Shown here: positions 46,505-59,060 of the stretch, one piece after another | Layout: every line of letters begins with the position of its first letter | How positions within the stretch are numbered: position 1 is the stretch's first letter | Assembly (NCBI RefSeq): GCF_021869535.1 | Contig: NW_026262668.1 | Span: 72,189,558 to 72,253,557 of the forward strand | Source of the DNA: Mytilus californianus | Taxonomy: Eukaryota > Mollusca > Bivalvia > Mytilida > Mytilidae | Direction of reading: 5' to 3' | DNA length: 64,000 nucleotides | Program-made: the position numbers and the translations under genes | Notes under the pieces: generated by a model | Told to the model about the DNA's origin: nothing | The model's input: the letters and a program-made list of their open reading frames with translations, nothing else | The model's database searches: none

Positions 46505-47515
46505 ATTTACCTAAAAGTTTCAAACTTTGACGTCTCAAAGCAGAATTTAGACTTATATAGCAATCATTTAATTGATGGTATGCCAACATCACTTTCTTTG
46601 TCAGCATAAAATTAGCAAATATGGTTATTGTCCGAAATAGTGTCAAAATGTTGTATAAGTAAAATTGAATTAAAAATTGTAACGTCATCTATGTGCAAAA
46701 TTTATGTCAAATATCTGTCACTGATATCTAGGAAACGGATTAATATAAGTTAACAGCTTGTTTCCGGATCCTATTAATTATTCAATTGCATTAATATGTT
46801 AATGCCAAATTGTGTACATTATTTAACTTGAATTTAATTAATAAAATATGTTTACACTAATATCTGTCACAATATATCACTCTCCTTAGAAATTTTGGAC
46901 TCCAAAATTAAATAAATAAAACAGAATATTTTAAAGAAATTGTGTACAATTTTAAGTTTACTATATTAATTTGAAAATGGATTTATAACTTTTAATTATT
47001 AATCTAAATAAATAATTAATATCCATATTAAACCTCAAAACAATATAGAAGACAAGCAATTGAGAATATTGCGATGCAAACAAAATTAAAGTATAGTATT
47101 TTGTTTTTAATTTTAAGCGATAAAAAAAACTTGAACTTATTTTTTTAAATATTTTTCTCTTCTTTTTTTTTTTTCTTTCTTTTTTTTTTTTTTTTCATTT
47201 TTGAGACTTTATGTTAATCATACTGTTTGATTGATTGGTGGTTTTGTTTTTATTTCTTTCTAAAGTAATTGATGTCTATAATGTTACAATACTTTGGTTT
47301 TAATTTTAAATTGTTGTTCTTGAAAGTTTGTTACCCGCATGTTTACAATTGAACGTTTATTTTTACAGTCAATGAAATTTAATAAAAAAAAAAAACTAAT
47401 ATGCAAAGTGTTTTAACAAAATGTTGCAAAAATATATGAAGGATGAATACACTTGAATAAATCTTAAACATAATTTGATTTTGCTTACTTCAGTCTCTAA
47501 GTTACTGTTTTAATC
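46505..47515. other. Very AT-rich stretch, nothing recognised
   Basis: Long T-runs around 47,150-47,200. No exon or structured repeat seen. Confidence 0.35.
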
Positions 47516-47519
47516 GTTT

Positions 47520-47640
47520 TTGTGGCGTTCTTGCTTTTGAGGTAACCTATGAGTATATGTTTTATGGCGTTCCTGCTACTGAGGTAACCTTTTATGTTCA
47601 TTGTTGGAGACGTCCCTGCTCCTGAGGTAACCTATGCAAT
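47520..47640 (+). repeat. CTGAGGTAACCT short repeat, three copies
   Basis: TGGCGTTC-TTGCTTTTGAGGTAACCTATG recurs with variation at about 47,522, 47,563 and 47,605, followed by (TA)n at 47,650-47,671. Confidence 0.6.
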
Positions 47641-47729
47641 ATGCTTGCCTATATATATATATATATATATATCTTTTTGGTATTAGATTTATAGTTAAGA
47701 TCCATTTATTACACCTTGTGATCCGTATA

Positions 47730-48345
47730 TTTGGCAATCGCCAATGGCAGTCAGCATGATTTAAGAACATTTGCTGTTCGACCTGTTAGTCAAATGCGTT
47801 TTGTTAAAATATACTTTTTCACTTTTTTGGTCTTTTGGAAAATGTTGTTTGTGCTGTATTTAGACCCCTCTAACAAGAAATTTGTTTTGCATGCACACGT
47901 TCAAACCTATGATTGCGTTGGATAAAAACCGCAATTTTTATACGTGTGCATGTAAAACAAATTTCTTGGTAGAGGGGTCTAAATACAGCACAAACAACAT
48001 TTTCCAAAAGACCAAAAGAGAGAAAAGTATATTTTAACAAATCGCATTTGACTAACAGGTCGAACAACTGATGTTCTTAATCTCTGCTGACTGCCATTGA
48101 CGATTGCCAAATAAATTGATCCGAAGGAAAATATAATACAAGCCCAAACGAAAAAATATAAACAAGTCTATATTGAAAACAACGTTCAAACCTATGATTG
48201 CGTTGGATAAAAACCGCAATTTTTATACGTGTGCATGTAAAACAAATTTCTTGGTAGAGGGGTCTAAATACAGCACAAACAACATTTTCCAAAAGACCAA
48301 AAAAAGTGAAAAAGTATATTTTAACAAAACGCATTTGATATATAT
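47730..48345. repeat. Large palindrome plus a third direct partial copy
   Basis: The left arm (about 47,735-47,908; CTTTTGGAAAATGTTGTTTG, TAGACCCCTCTAACAAGAAA) and right arm (about 47,938-48,113) are reverse complements around a ~30-bp spacer with GATTGCGTTGGATAAAAACC. The spacer and right arm are repeated directly at 48,182-48,338. (TA)n tracts bound the block on both sides. Confidence 0.85.
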
Positions 48346-48359
48346 ATATATTAAATTAT

Positions 48360-49365
48360 TATAACTTTCGTATAAGATTATCCAACAGTAAACGGCAACA
48401 AGAATTTGTCCTACTTTTTCCTAATAGGTAACTTACAGACAAGGAAATTCACTTTATGCAACCCTAAATGAAAGTTAAACCTAATCTTAAAGATGGTTGA
48501 TTACAAATGATAATTTTGACAAGCGTTTGAAATACAAACAAAGATCAAATTAATATCATTCTGAAAGTTATTCAATAAAAACAATGTTTTAAATGAATAA
48601 AATTTTACAACACTTTAAAAAAATAATTTTATAACTTATTTCAACAGTATTTTAGTAAACTTTTGCTTAAAAACTTATAGACATGAAACGCAATACGATT
48701 TGTGAAATGAAAATGAAAATTTTGTAACATAGCTGAAATTTTGAATTAAAAATAGATTTTAAATAGCATTTGATGTACTCACAGTTTCATGAAAATATAT
48801 GTTTACAATAAAAATACACAACAATGTAACTTTAAAGTTCTTAAAGTCACTGATGTTGATAATAGTTCTTGGTTCTTTGAAAATAATGCATTATAATGTT
48901 CTTTGATTCAGATTTCCTTTCTGTGGTTGATATCGTTGTACAATTGTGTATTCTGATTAAGACACAAATAAATCATTAACTTGAAACAAACGTAAAATTG
49001 AAAAGTCCGAAAATTTCAAAAATAGTGTTCAACTGTAATATTTCTGTTCGAATGGTCAAAACAGTAGCATGCTGTTTGATCAGGTTTTTGATGTTAAGAA
49101 CCCATCTTTACTAGGTGTTTGGTGTCAGCTTTCAAAGGTCGTCGTCCATTTATTGTAATATGAATTCAATACCACTGATGTAAAAAATTATAATAAATAT
49201 CTTCAATGCACTTCTTTTAAACCGCAGAATGAATTCCAGTCAAAATCAATGGCTTCTCCATTTTTGGGTCACATGCGCTTGGGGAATGGACCCCTTTTTC
49301 TAAATATTTTGTTTTGTGTTTTAATATTTTTAGTTAATATTCTGTGATATTATCAGATTATTACA
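48360..49365. other. AT-rich stretch, nothing recognised
   Basis: No coding or repeat structure I can support. Confidence 0.35.
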
Positions 49366-49373
49366 TGGCATTT

Positions 49374-49475
49374 TTCATATCAGATGTATTATAAACCCAA
49401 GGTTCAATATCAGCCCAAGAGCCGAAGGCTCGAGGTCTGATATTGACCGAGAGCTGATAATACATCCGATATGAA
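49374..49475. repeat. Palindromic element with GAGCCGAAGGCTC centre
   Basis: ATATCAGATGTATTATAAAC ... GCTGATAATACATCCGATAT form the stem, with the inner hairpin GAGCCGAAGGCTCG. Related half-sites (AATACATCCGTTATGAAA) follow at 49,613. Confidence 0.7.
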
Positions 49476-49794
49476 AAATGACATGTTATGATCTTTTTAT
49501 GATATGCTTTAACAATGGAGAGGAATAAGAGTTTAATATATTTAACTTTTTAAGTGGTTCTCAAGTAGAAGTTCAAAAAATGAAAAGTTTAAGAACGACG
49601 GACGCCAAATGTAATACATCCGTTATGAAATCTTTCCATCACATGCCTCAACAGAGGAGAAAAACAACAGTATAATATATTTTTATATTGACGATAAAAA
49701 AAAACGAGGGCCGATGAAGATTCTGATATGAAAAAATGACATGTAATGATCTTTTTATCATATACTTCAGCAGAAGAAATACATACAAGAACTA

Positions 49795-50660
49795 TTTTTA
49801 TGCCCCCGCCGTAGCGGTGGGGCATTAAGTTTTAACCTTGTCCGTCTGTACGTACGTACGTCCCAAAATTGGTTTCCGTTCTCTACTTTGAGTTTGCCTC
49901 AACCAAATGTTATGAAACTTATACACAATGCTTATTACCACAAAACACAGATCTAATTTTAATTTTGGTGGCGTCACTTCAACCGTTCTAGAGTTATGCC
50001 CCTTTATAAATAGAAAAATTGCAAAATTTTTAGTTTCTGTTCTCTAACTTAAGTTTGCCTCAACCAAATGTTATGAAACGTATACACAATGCTTATTACC
50101 ACAAACCACAGATCAATTTTGGTGGCGTCACTTTAACCGTTCTAGAGTTATACCCCTTTATCAATGGAAAAATTGCAAAATTTTTATTTTCTTCTGAATA
50201 TCAAGTAATTTTTAAAATTGGAGTTATCTTCCTTTGTCCATGATTATAGTTGAATCAACTACAATCAATGCTTTATACAATGCAATGTTTAATTTTGACT
50301 TCCACTGATTAAACACAGATCAAGTTGAATTTGGGTAGTGTCAGTTTAACCATTATTGAGTTATGCCCCTTTATAAATCGAAAGATTGCAAAATTTCTAG
50401 TTTCCATTCTGTAACTTAAGTTTGCCCCAACCAAACATTATGAAACCTATACACAATATTCATTACCACAAAACTAAGATCAAGTACAAATTTTTTGTTT
50501 CCGTTTTCTTACTTTAGTTTGCCTCAACCAAATGTTATGAAACTTATACACAATGCTTATTACTACATAATACAGATTAAGTACGAAATTTGGTGGCGAC
50601 ACTTTTACCATTCTTGAGTTATGTCCCTTTATAAACATAAAAGTTGCTGAATTTTTTAAA
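49795..50660 (-). repeat. Family C element, minus strand
   Basis: The 3' hairpin TGCCCCCGCCGTAGCGGTGGGGCA at 49,801, then the GTACGTACGTACGTCC tract and cores with CATAACTCTAGAACGG in reverse. Around 50,205-50,215 it is continuous where the copy at 32.6-35.0 kb is interrupted. Confidence 0.8.
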
Positions 50661-50664
50661 CTTA

Positions 50665-51190
50665 GAAAAAATGCATTTTATTGTATCAATTGTTTTGCAT
50701 TTTTCAAAATAGATTGTCCTGTTTCCTAATATTTGTTTTTTTCTATCCTACTTTGTTATGTTTTTCCCTGAAAACGTACCATTGAGTTGTATTTTCCGGA
50801 ATTTGCCGAGTGACGCCGAAATGCCATGCGATAACGTTACGGAAAGGCATGCGATAATAACCGGAAGCAGTTGATAAAAGTTGTCATATCAGCCCGCTAA
50901 GCACCATTATGGAAAATATGGAATTTACGTAAATTTAATGCTATCATCATACTGTAAAAATTATAAGTTATTTGCTCTAAGTATATGATAATTATATTTA
51001 TTTTCATCTCTTTAATGTGTTTTTGTTCTTTTCCATACGATATTACAATAACAGTAGTTTATACATTTGACCGGCCTTGTTGTGATCTCTTATTATTTTC
51101 CACAAGACAGGAAAGATCGAAAATTCAAATATCGTTATCTGTTCACCTTCTCTTAAAAATAAGCTAAAATATCACAGAATATTTACACCC
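50665..51190. other. Spacer, nothing recognised
   Basis: AT-rich, with a CG-containing patch near 50,800-50,880 (GAGTGACGCCGAAATGCCAT). No gene seen. Confidence 0.3.
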
Positions 51191-51193
51191 CTT

Positions 51194-51227
51194 CCCCCCC
51201 CCCCCCCCCAAAAAAAAAAAAAAAAAA
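51194..51227 (+). repeat. C16-A18 homopolymer junction
   Basis: Sixteen C followed directly by eighteen A. Likely length-unstable and assembly-sensitive. Confidence 0.9.
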
Positions 51228-51296
51228 TCGCACAAAGAATATTTCGAAAAAGGGAGGTTCATTCGCCAAGCGCCTGTGTTTTGAGTTTATATAAAA

Positions 51297-51720
51297 AGAA
51301 GATGTGGTATGATTGCCAATTAGACAACTCTCCACAATAGACCAAATGACACAGAAATTAATAACTATAGGTCACCGTACGGCCTTCAACAATGAGCAAA
51401 GCCCATACCGCATAGTCAACTATAAAAGGCCCCGAATTGACAAATGTAAAACAATTCAAAACGAGAAAAACTAACAGCCTAATTTATGTACAAAATAATG
51501 AACGAAAAAAAAAATATGTAACACAGCAACACACGACAACAACTGAATTGAAGGTTCCTGACTTGGGACAGGCACATACTGAATGTGGCGGGGTTAAACT
51601 AGTTTGAAGGCGCCAACCCTCCCCTAACCTGGGACAGTGGTGTAACAGTACAACATAAGAACAAACTTTAAAAATCAGTTGAAAAAAACTTAACTCATCA
51701 GATGGATACAAATAGAAACA
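51297..51720 (+). repeat. GATGTGGTATG repeat, long copy
   Basis: GAAGATGTGGTATGATTGCC through GGGACAGTGGTGTAACAGTA; lies downstream of the minus-strand Penelope-like RT. Confidence 0.75.
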
Positions 51721-52022
51721 CATCCAACAAAAACACAAAGTGGACGTGGACGGGTACTTGTACATCCCAACAACAAAAAGACACTTAGCACAGATCTGAG
51801 AGTACTCGCAGTTACTGACAGCTAGTTCAAAGCTAATAACAACTAATAAAAAAAATCATGCATCTAAAACTAAATTATCAATCAGTACACATCCAACATC
51901 CAATGGATTTAGTGTAAAGACGTCATAAACAGTCAGAGAAAAACATGACCTTGTGCAATGACAAATACAGGTATCGACAGATTGTAGAGCCATGAATGTG
52001 CATATGTATATAACAATAATAT

Positions 52023-53951
52023 TTAGTTTGATTTTAATTTACTGATAACAAAATCAATATTAATACCAATAAAAACAATATTCAAAGAAATAATTACAGT
52101 GATGAATTGGTAACCTTTTAGAATAAGTTTATTTAAAGGATCGATAAGTTTACCGGAATCGTTTCTAAATTTCCGGGCTCGGAAAACAACATCTCCGTAA
52201 AAACGAGGACGTGCTATAATCCCGTTTGAAATAAGTTTTCTCAAGGTACAACCAAACTTCAAAACCAAATCTTTATATCTATGGAAGAATTTAGTAAAGG
52301 TTTTAAGTAATTTGTTGTAACGAAATCCCTGACTTAATAATTTACCAATAACACATAGATTACGTTCATTAAAATCCAAAAACGTCACAACAGACACGGG
52401 CATAGCGAACGAGTTGTGATATATAAACACCGTAAGATGGTGCCAAAGGAACATCACCAGCCAAAAAAGAAAAAAAACCAATAGAGAATGAAAAATCGTC
52501 CCTTTTGTCGTAAATTTTAGTGTAGAGTTTCCCGTGTAAAACTGAAATATCTAAATCTAGGAAAGGACAGTTATTACCGTTTATATTTGATTTATTTAAA
52601 GTAAGTTCCTTTGTGTAGATTTCGGCAGTATATTTAGAAAATTCTTGATTATTTAACGAAAAAATATCATCAAGATAATGGTAAGTGTTGTTGAATTTAT
52701 CAATTAAATGCAATTTAGACGGGTCTTTACTGAGTTTGGTCATTAACTGTGATTCATAACAGTACAAGAACAAGTCTGCTATTAAAGGGGCGCAATTGGT
52801 GCCCACAGGAACACCTACAACCTATCGATAAACTTTATTGCCGAAACGTACATAAATATTATCAAGGAGAAAATTAACAGCTTCAATCATCTCATCACAC
52901 CTCCAGTAAGTATATCTAGCATATTTACCTTTCTCGTTAGAGAAGAAGGCTTTAAATGAGTTGCAGCAAATATATTTGCATTTTGATTTACCAAACGACC
53001 ATTTAATTAAATAGGAAAATTTTTGTTTGATAAGATTGTGTGGAAGTGTAGTGTAAAGAGTTGAAAAGTCAAAACTGTCAACAGAATCAAAAGGACCATC
53101 AAAAGCACGTAATTTATCTAAAACATCCAAAGAATTTTTTACACTCCAAAAATAGTTAATTCCACTATTTTCATATATTTTATTACAAAAGTTAGTGATA
53201 AGTTCTTTGATAGTAGTTAAGGAAGTAGTTAAAAGCACTGAAAGATTAGTTGTAGAACACTTACTAGAGGCCAAGATGAAACGATATTTTACTGATTTTT
53301 TTTGTGTAGTTAAGGTAACCAATACATAGTAGGGACCTTCAAATGTTCAAAGAGGCATTAAGCTGTGATGTGGTTATGATATGTTTGTTTACTATATGAC
53401 TCTCTGTGGAGCGCACGGACTTGAATGTAGATGAATTTAAAATTTCATTCTTAAAAACGTCCGTGTAGTATTTACGGCATACCACCACCATATTGTTGGC
53501 TGCTTTGTCGGCCGGTACAAACACAAACCACTTTGAAAGTACTTGAAGTTTGTATCTTATTCTAGAAATAGGCGTATTATATACTCCTTTATTTATTTCT
53601 GAATTATTTTCAAAGTGTGATATTCGAATATCCACAACATTCATGCATTTATTTAAATAAGAATCAAGAGATTTTTTATCAGATTTTTCCCTTTTACACC
53701 AATTTTTACAATACGATGAGAGAGCGTCGTTTGTGACCTGACGACACTGTTTCCAATCTATTAGATGGAGGACGATATTTTGGTCCTTTTTTCAAAAAGT
53801 TTTTAACCTCTCGGTCTTGAACGATATTGAGGTCCAACGTAATAACATGGCCATAGGGATCATATCTAAAATTCGACGATTCACAGTTTCAAGTTAGAGG
53901 AGTATTATTTTCTACATTGACGTCTGGTGTTACTGACGTATAATTAGAATT
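52023..53951 (-). pseudogene. Penelope-like reverse transcriptase, main part (minus)
   Basis: In minus-strand order: a [20 protein letters not shown] block near 53,870; [20 protein letters not shown] near 53,700; KWFVFVPADKAANNMVVVCR (53,530); FDFSTLYTTLPHNLIKQKFS (53,070); GTNCAPLIADLFLYCYESQL (52,800); YHYLDDIFSLNN with the catalytic DD (52,680); FLDLDISVLHGKLYTKIYDK; APSYGVYISQLVRYARVC. A frameshift near 52,390 leads into a C-terminal part ending at 52,023. Damage is light: one in-frame stop between 52,822 and 52,806, another near 53,895 and a few frameshifts. No GIY-YIG endonuclease domain seen. Its N-terminal part lies 6.4 kb away at 60,331-60,780. Confidence 0.85.
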
Positions 53952-55254
53952 AAGTACCTGTCTTTGTAAGAATCATGCAGGTTCCTGTTGATTGACGATT
54001 CATGACACTCTTCAAATATCTTTATATTTTGTTTATGAAGAAGGTATGGTGTGAAATTAAGTTTCATATATTTATTTTTTCCTTTTGAACCTTGGTTGCC
54101 ATGGAAACCGTCCTAACAAAATTTTGCCTTAATACGTGCAAAAGTAGCCTTTGGAAATTGAAAAATAAGGGATTTTAAAGTACCATTGCAATAAAGTTAA
54201 TCAATACAAACAATAAGCATTTTTACATTCTTGACAAACAAAACCCCAAACTATTCAAAAACGTTAAGATTTTGAATTTACCTAATAGTTTGTTCCCATA
54301 GCAACCATTAAAAAATATGTTAAAATTCGATAATAAAAAATTTCAAAAATCGCTAAATTTTATTTCTGTTTATCTCCCAAGACCAACAATACCATAACAT
54401 GTCACTGAAAAATTTTGAAAGACAACATATTATATATTCATGAAATAAAAAGAAAGTCTTGCGTTTTTTTTTGTTTTTTTTTAAATATTTTCATTCAAAA
54501 ATTGTCAATTTTCACAAAAATCCAGATTTCCATACAGATACACAATCAAAGATCTTGAACTTAATGAGCCAAACTCATCCATTTATATGTGTAATTCGGA
54601 CACACATTTGTTGTTTATAAATGAGAATATATGATTTATGAAGTTATATTGGTACAGAATGAAAACTAATCACTCTGGGTATGGTGCCCCTCTTTTTTTT
54701 GAAAAAAAAATCATTTTTTTTCAAAATTATAAAATTTGTCGAAATAAATGTGGTATTTAATTGTGCTTTCTTGTTTTGAGCATTTAAGCATAACATTTCC
54801 TCTATGGTTGAGGGCGGTAAATGTACCCCCTCCTCCTAATTTTAGATATAAGATTTCTCAGAAATATTAAAAAAATGTGAATGGTTACGCATAACCAAGT
54901 ATCTTGCCTAGGACTGATGTTGTCAGTAACAAAGAATAATGTTGAACTCTGAATTCTATATATCAAAATATGAAGAGGTGGTATAATCACCAATGAGACA
55001 ACTCTCCACCAGAGACCAAATGACATAGAAATTAACAACTACATGTCATCGTACGGCCTTCAACAATGAGCATAACATGTTTATCAGTAAAACAAAACAT
55101 AATGAACAAATAAAAAAAACATATTTGCTCAGGATACTATCACTTTAAAAATGGCTATAAAGAAGTCACAGTAAAAGTTTCATGGAACTCGGTGTTGGTT
55201 TGAATCAGATTATTGATGCTTTAAAAACTTTAACCTTAGACTGTAAGATCTGCC

Positions 55255-55985
55255 TAACAAGAATGCACACACTGAAATGTCTCGCCTGTCTTATTTATCA
55301 TTGAATTGCTGTTGAAACTCTGTTAATGAACATTTTAAAGCAAGTACCATATTAACTTAATATTATCAATGTTCTAAGAAAATGAGGTCACGGTCAGATG
55401 AACAATGACAGACAGACATGTACACCTTGCAATCATTCCATACTCCAAATATAGTTGTCCTATCGCTTATAGTATCGATAAACTGACATAATTACGAAAA
55501 CCAATCATTGACCAGATGAAACCTGCCAGAAAGACATGTACAGCTTTTATTGTTCCATACACAAAATAGAATGGTCCCATTGCTTATAGTATCCGATAAA
55601 TAGACAAAACCCGAAAAAACTATTTTTGTCCATGAACAATGAAATTGAGGTCAAAGTCAGATGAAACCTGCCAGTCTGACATTCCATACACAAAATATAA
55701 TTGACCTATTGTAGTATCTGAGATACAGACTTGACCTCGTAACTTTAACCTTGATCACTGAATGAGATCGAGGTCAGGTGAACCTTACCTGACGGAAAAG
55801 TGGACGTTGCAAGGAACCCACATACCAAATAAAATTATCCTATGACTCAAAATAATTGAGTATTGGGATTGTAATCACTAAACCATGAAAGTGAGATCAA
55901 GGACAATGGACATATAACAGACGGAATCTTCGTAACATAAGGTATCTGAACATGTAAGGGATGAAGCATCAAGGGGCGTGTTTTA
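55255..55985 (+). repeat. Family G copy inside the 6.4-kb element
   Basis: AACAAGAATGCACACACTGA start, then diverged ~147-bp cores with AATGAGGTCACGGTCAGATG. Confidence 0.65.
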
Positions 55986-56032
55986 TTGGTCTCTTCTGTA
56001 CATCTTCAGAAAGTGTTTTTGGTGAAGAGTCA

Positions 56033-57150
56033 AACTAGACGCTCTTAAGAGCCTGTGTTGCTCACCTTGGTCTATGTGCATATTTAACAAATAACACTCT
56101 CCAACATTGTAGACGAGAATGGAATTCATGACAAAAATCTCTGTTTTGTTGACCTTGTATTACTGATTATAAGGTCTGTTTAGTTTCTGTCTATCTTCTT
56201 TAGTTTTTGCTCAAAACACAAGAGGATTAAAAAATCCTCATTTAAGGGCAATCACTCCTATAAAGAGTGACAGTCTACAAACTATATCAGAAAAATTTGA
56301 CTTATTAGTAGATCCTGCCTTGCTGATCATTTTTGTGATTTAAAGTGTCTATTTATCTATTATATTTTAATCATATAAGGCAAAATGCAAAAACAATGGT
56401 AAAAAAAAAATCATCATTAAAGGGCAATAACTCCAATAAGGAGTCGTGGGATGATTTGTCTTAATTATAGATCTTGTCTTCTTGATGATTTGTCTTAATT
56501 ATAGATCTTGTCTTCTTGATGATTTTTGTTTATTTAAGTTTCTATCTATCTATTATAGTTTTTGAAATACAAGGCAAAAATGCAAAAAAAATGGTACAAA
56601 TCGTCATCAGAGGGCAATAAATCTAATAAGGAGTCGCCTGACGATTTTGACAATGCATACTTATTTGTAACTTGTCTTGCTGATCATTTTTGCAATATAA
56701 AGTTTCTCTCGATCTATCATAGTTTAAAGGATTATAGGCAAAAATGGAAAAAAAAATGGAAAAATTTGTTATTTAAGGGCAATAACTCCTACAAGAAGTT
56801 GTCTGACAGTTTTGACGTATATAGACAATTGGTAAAGCTCAACATTCTGAACATTTTTGCGCTAGATTTTCTCTATTTATAACATTTTTCAAAATAATAG
56901 ACAAAACTTGCATTTTACCCCTGTGTTCTATCTTTAGCCATGTCAGCCATCTTGGTTGGCAGGCCGGGTCATTGGACACATTTTTTAAACTAAATACCCC
57001 AATGATGATTGTGGCCAAGTTTTGTTAAATTTGGCCAAGTAGTTTCAGAGAAGAAGATTTTTGTAAAAGTTAACGACGGACGACGACAGACGACGACGGA
57101 TGCCAAGTGATGAGAAAGCTCACTTGACCCTCTAGGCCAGGTGAGCTAAA
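56033..57150 (+). mobile_element. GCTCACC-family Helentron-like element, long copy
   Basis: 5' palindrome CGCTCTTAAGAGC, then TTGCTCACCTTGG. Four cores (AGGGCAATAACTCC at about 56,246, 56,420, 56,612, 56,776), one with a 39-bp duplication at 56,450-56,525; ACGACGGACGACGACAGACG; and the 3' hairpin GCTCACTTGACCCTCTAGGC-CAGGTGAGC then TAAA. Confidence 0.75.
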
Positions 57151-57902
57151 CAAATGAATCTGAACCTCTTATGGAAATATTCTATAAAACAAAAATTCAA
57201 TATGGTGTCGAATATAGCAGATTTTTAAAAAATGTTGGATGACATAGATGAAATTTACGATGATTTATTATAGAAAATAAGACATATGTCAGTTCCGATT
57301 CGGTAAACACGACTGTAATAGTCTTAATAAGCCTTTAATATTGGTGAGGGCCATTTGATATGAAAGATGACTTTCTACCCAGAAAAACAGGAATCTACAA
57401 ATTAACAATTACTATGCTGTTTAAGTGGAGCATTTTTTTGTGTTTGCAATAGTTATAGGTTATTTTATGAAGATTTAACACAGCATTAGGATTGATAGAA
57501 CAAAACTCCCTTTTGACTTTAAAAACTTTTGGTTGTGTGGTGCCAGAGCTACGCGACTTCAATAGTCAGATTTAAGGGAATAATAAAATAAAAGCTTCCT
57601 TTTGATTAATTTTCTGGTGAAAGTAAGGCATCATTTGATTTGAAAATTATCCAAATTTGTCAATCAAGATTTTAACTGTCAGATAGATAAAAGGTCATAT
57701 TTATGCTTTAGCTCTAGTATGCTTATATCAAATTACTACAAATTGTGAAGTGTTGTTAGGATTGGTGACTGTAGACTTGCTTTGAATTTTGACAATTTAC
57801 TTGGATGTTATTCCAGAACTATGAAACTTCAAACAGCAATATTTGAGGCAATATTGATAAGTTTAGGGAATGACCGTTTTAATTTGAGGATTTATGTTCT
57901 TG

Positions 57903-59060
57903 TCGAGCTTGCGACATTCATGTCGCAAAAGCAGGACAAAGCTATCCTAGATTACGTCGATATTTAAGTTACGTCTGTGGTCAAGGTTTTTTAGACATCA
58001 ATAACTTTGTGAAACCTAATTTGAAATTTAGGAAATTTGGACAGAAGCTTTTGTATGACCAAGATACACTATACATAGCAAAAATTTTCTCTTCCGATTT
58101 TACTGATTAATGGACTTAGTAGATACAGTCTGGGGTTAAAGTTTGTTACACATCAATTACTCTGTTCAACCTTCAGAATTCTAAGAAACTTTGGAAGAAG
58201 CATTTTTATGATTAAAAGATGATGTCTGAAGCAAAAGTTTTTTATTTTCCATTTTCAGTATATTTCTGATAGAAGGACAGAGCTTTTTTACAGTTAACTT
58301 TACAGACAGTCTGGGATTAAGTTTTTTTGATATGGATTGTTATAAAATTTGAACAGAAACTAATCTTCAAAATCATGAAATAGTATTTCAAGTTTTTTTT
58401 TATTTCAATTTGCACAAAACAGGTGTTCTAAGAGCCGCGTTCTTAATTGCTAATTGTAATGCCTGCTAAAAATGTCACAAAGGTGAGACGTAGCAATCCT
58501 ATATTCAGTCATCATTGACAACAATTATGTTTAGTCTGTGATAAAAATCTTTCTAAGACATCAATAAGGTCTGAATAAAAATACCCTTTTCCACAAATTC
58601 TTCCTACCTTCACTAGATTTTAGTGCCATCCCCAAAACAATTTTTCATTTATAAACAAGCATTAATTTATTCAAAAATTTTTTGAAAATACAATTCTTTC
58701 AGTATCTATTGACCCTATTTTTTCAGCATCATCATGTTAGTAGAAACACAGGTATTAAATTTTTATGCCTAGCTTCGTCAAATATTTATGGAATTCTATG
58801 AAACTTAAACAGAAGTTTCTTGATTATTAAGAAAAAGATCTAAAGAATTTTCATTTACTTTCCCCATATCTTATATGTTATACTTGAAAATGGACTTCAT
58901 TTTTTTATGTTTACATTTAGAAACAGACCAAACAGTCTAGGGTTAAATATTAAAAAATCAATAGTCTGTTTCAAACTGTCATTTAGTTTCAAAAAAACTT
59001 TTATTAAGACTTCTTAGTAGCCATTTAGGTTAAAAATAAAAACCATGATAAATAAACTAA
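57903..59060 (-). repeat. TTGCGACAT-hairpin tandem-core repeat, minus copy
   Basis: Hairpin TTGCGACATTCATGTCGCAA at 57,909, then cores in reverse (GTTAAAGTTTGTTACACATC, CTTTGGAAGAAGC). Related to 26,290-26,835. It runs into the right arm of the 6.4-kb element. Confidence 0.6.

Noticed and set aside
52023-53951. Retroviral pol
   Set aside because: The RT has PLE-type blocks (PADKA, GTNCAPL, YLDD). No protease, RNase H, integrase or LTRs are seen.
56562-56882. 106-codon plus-strand ORF
   Set aside because: Lies in the tandem cores of the GCTCACC-family element, with no known motif.
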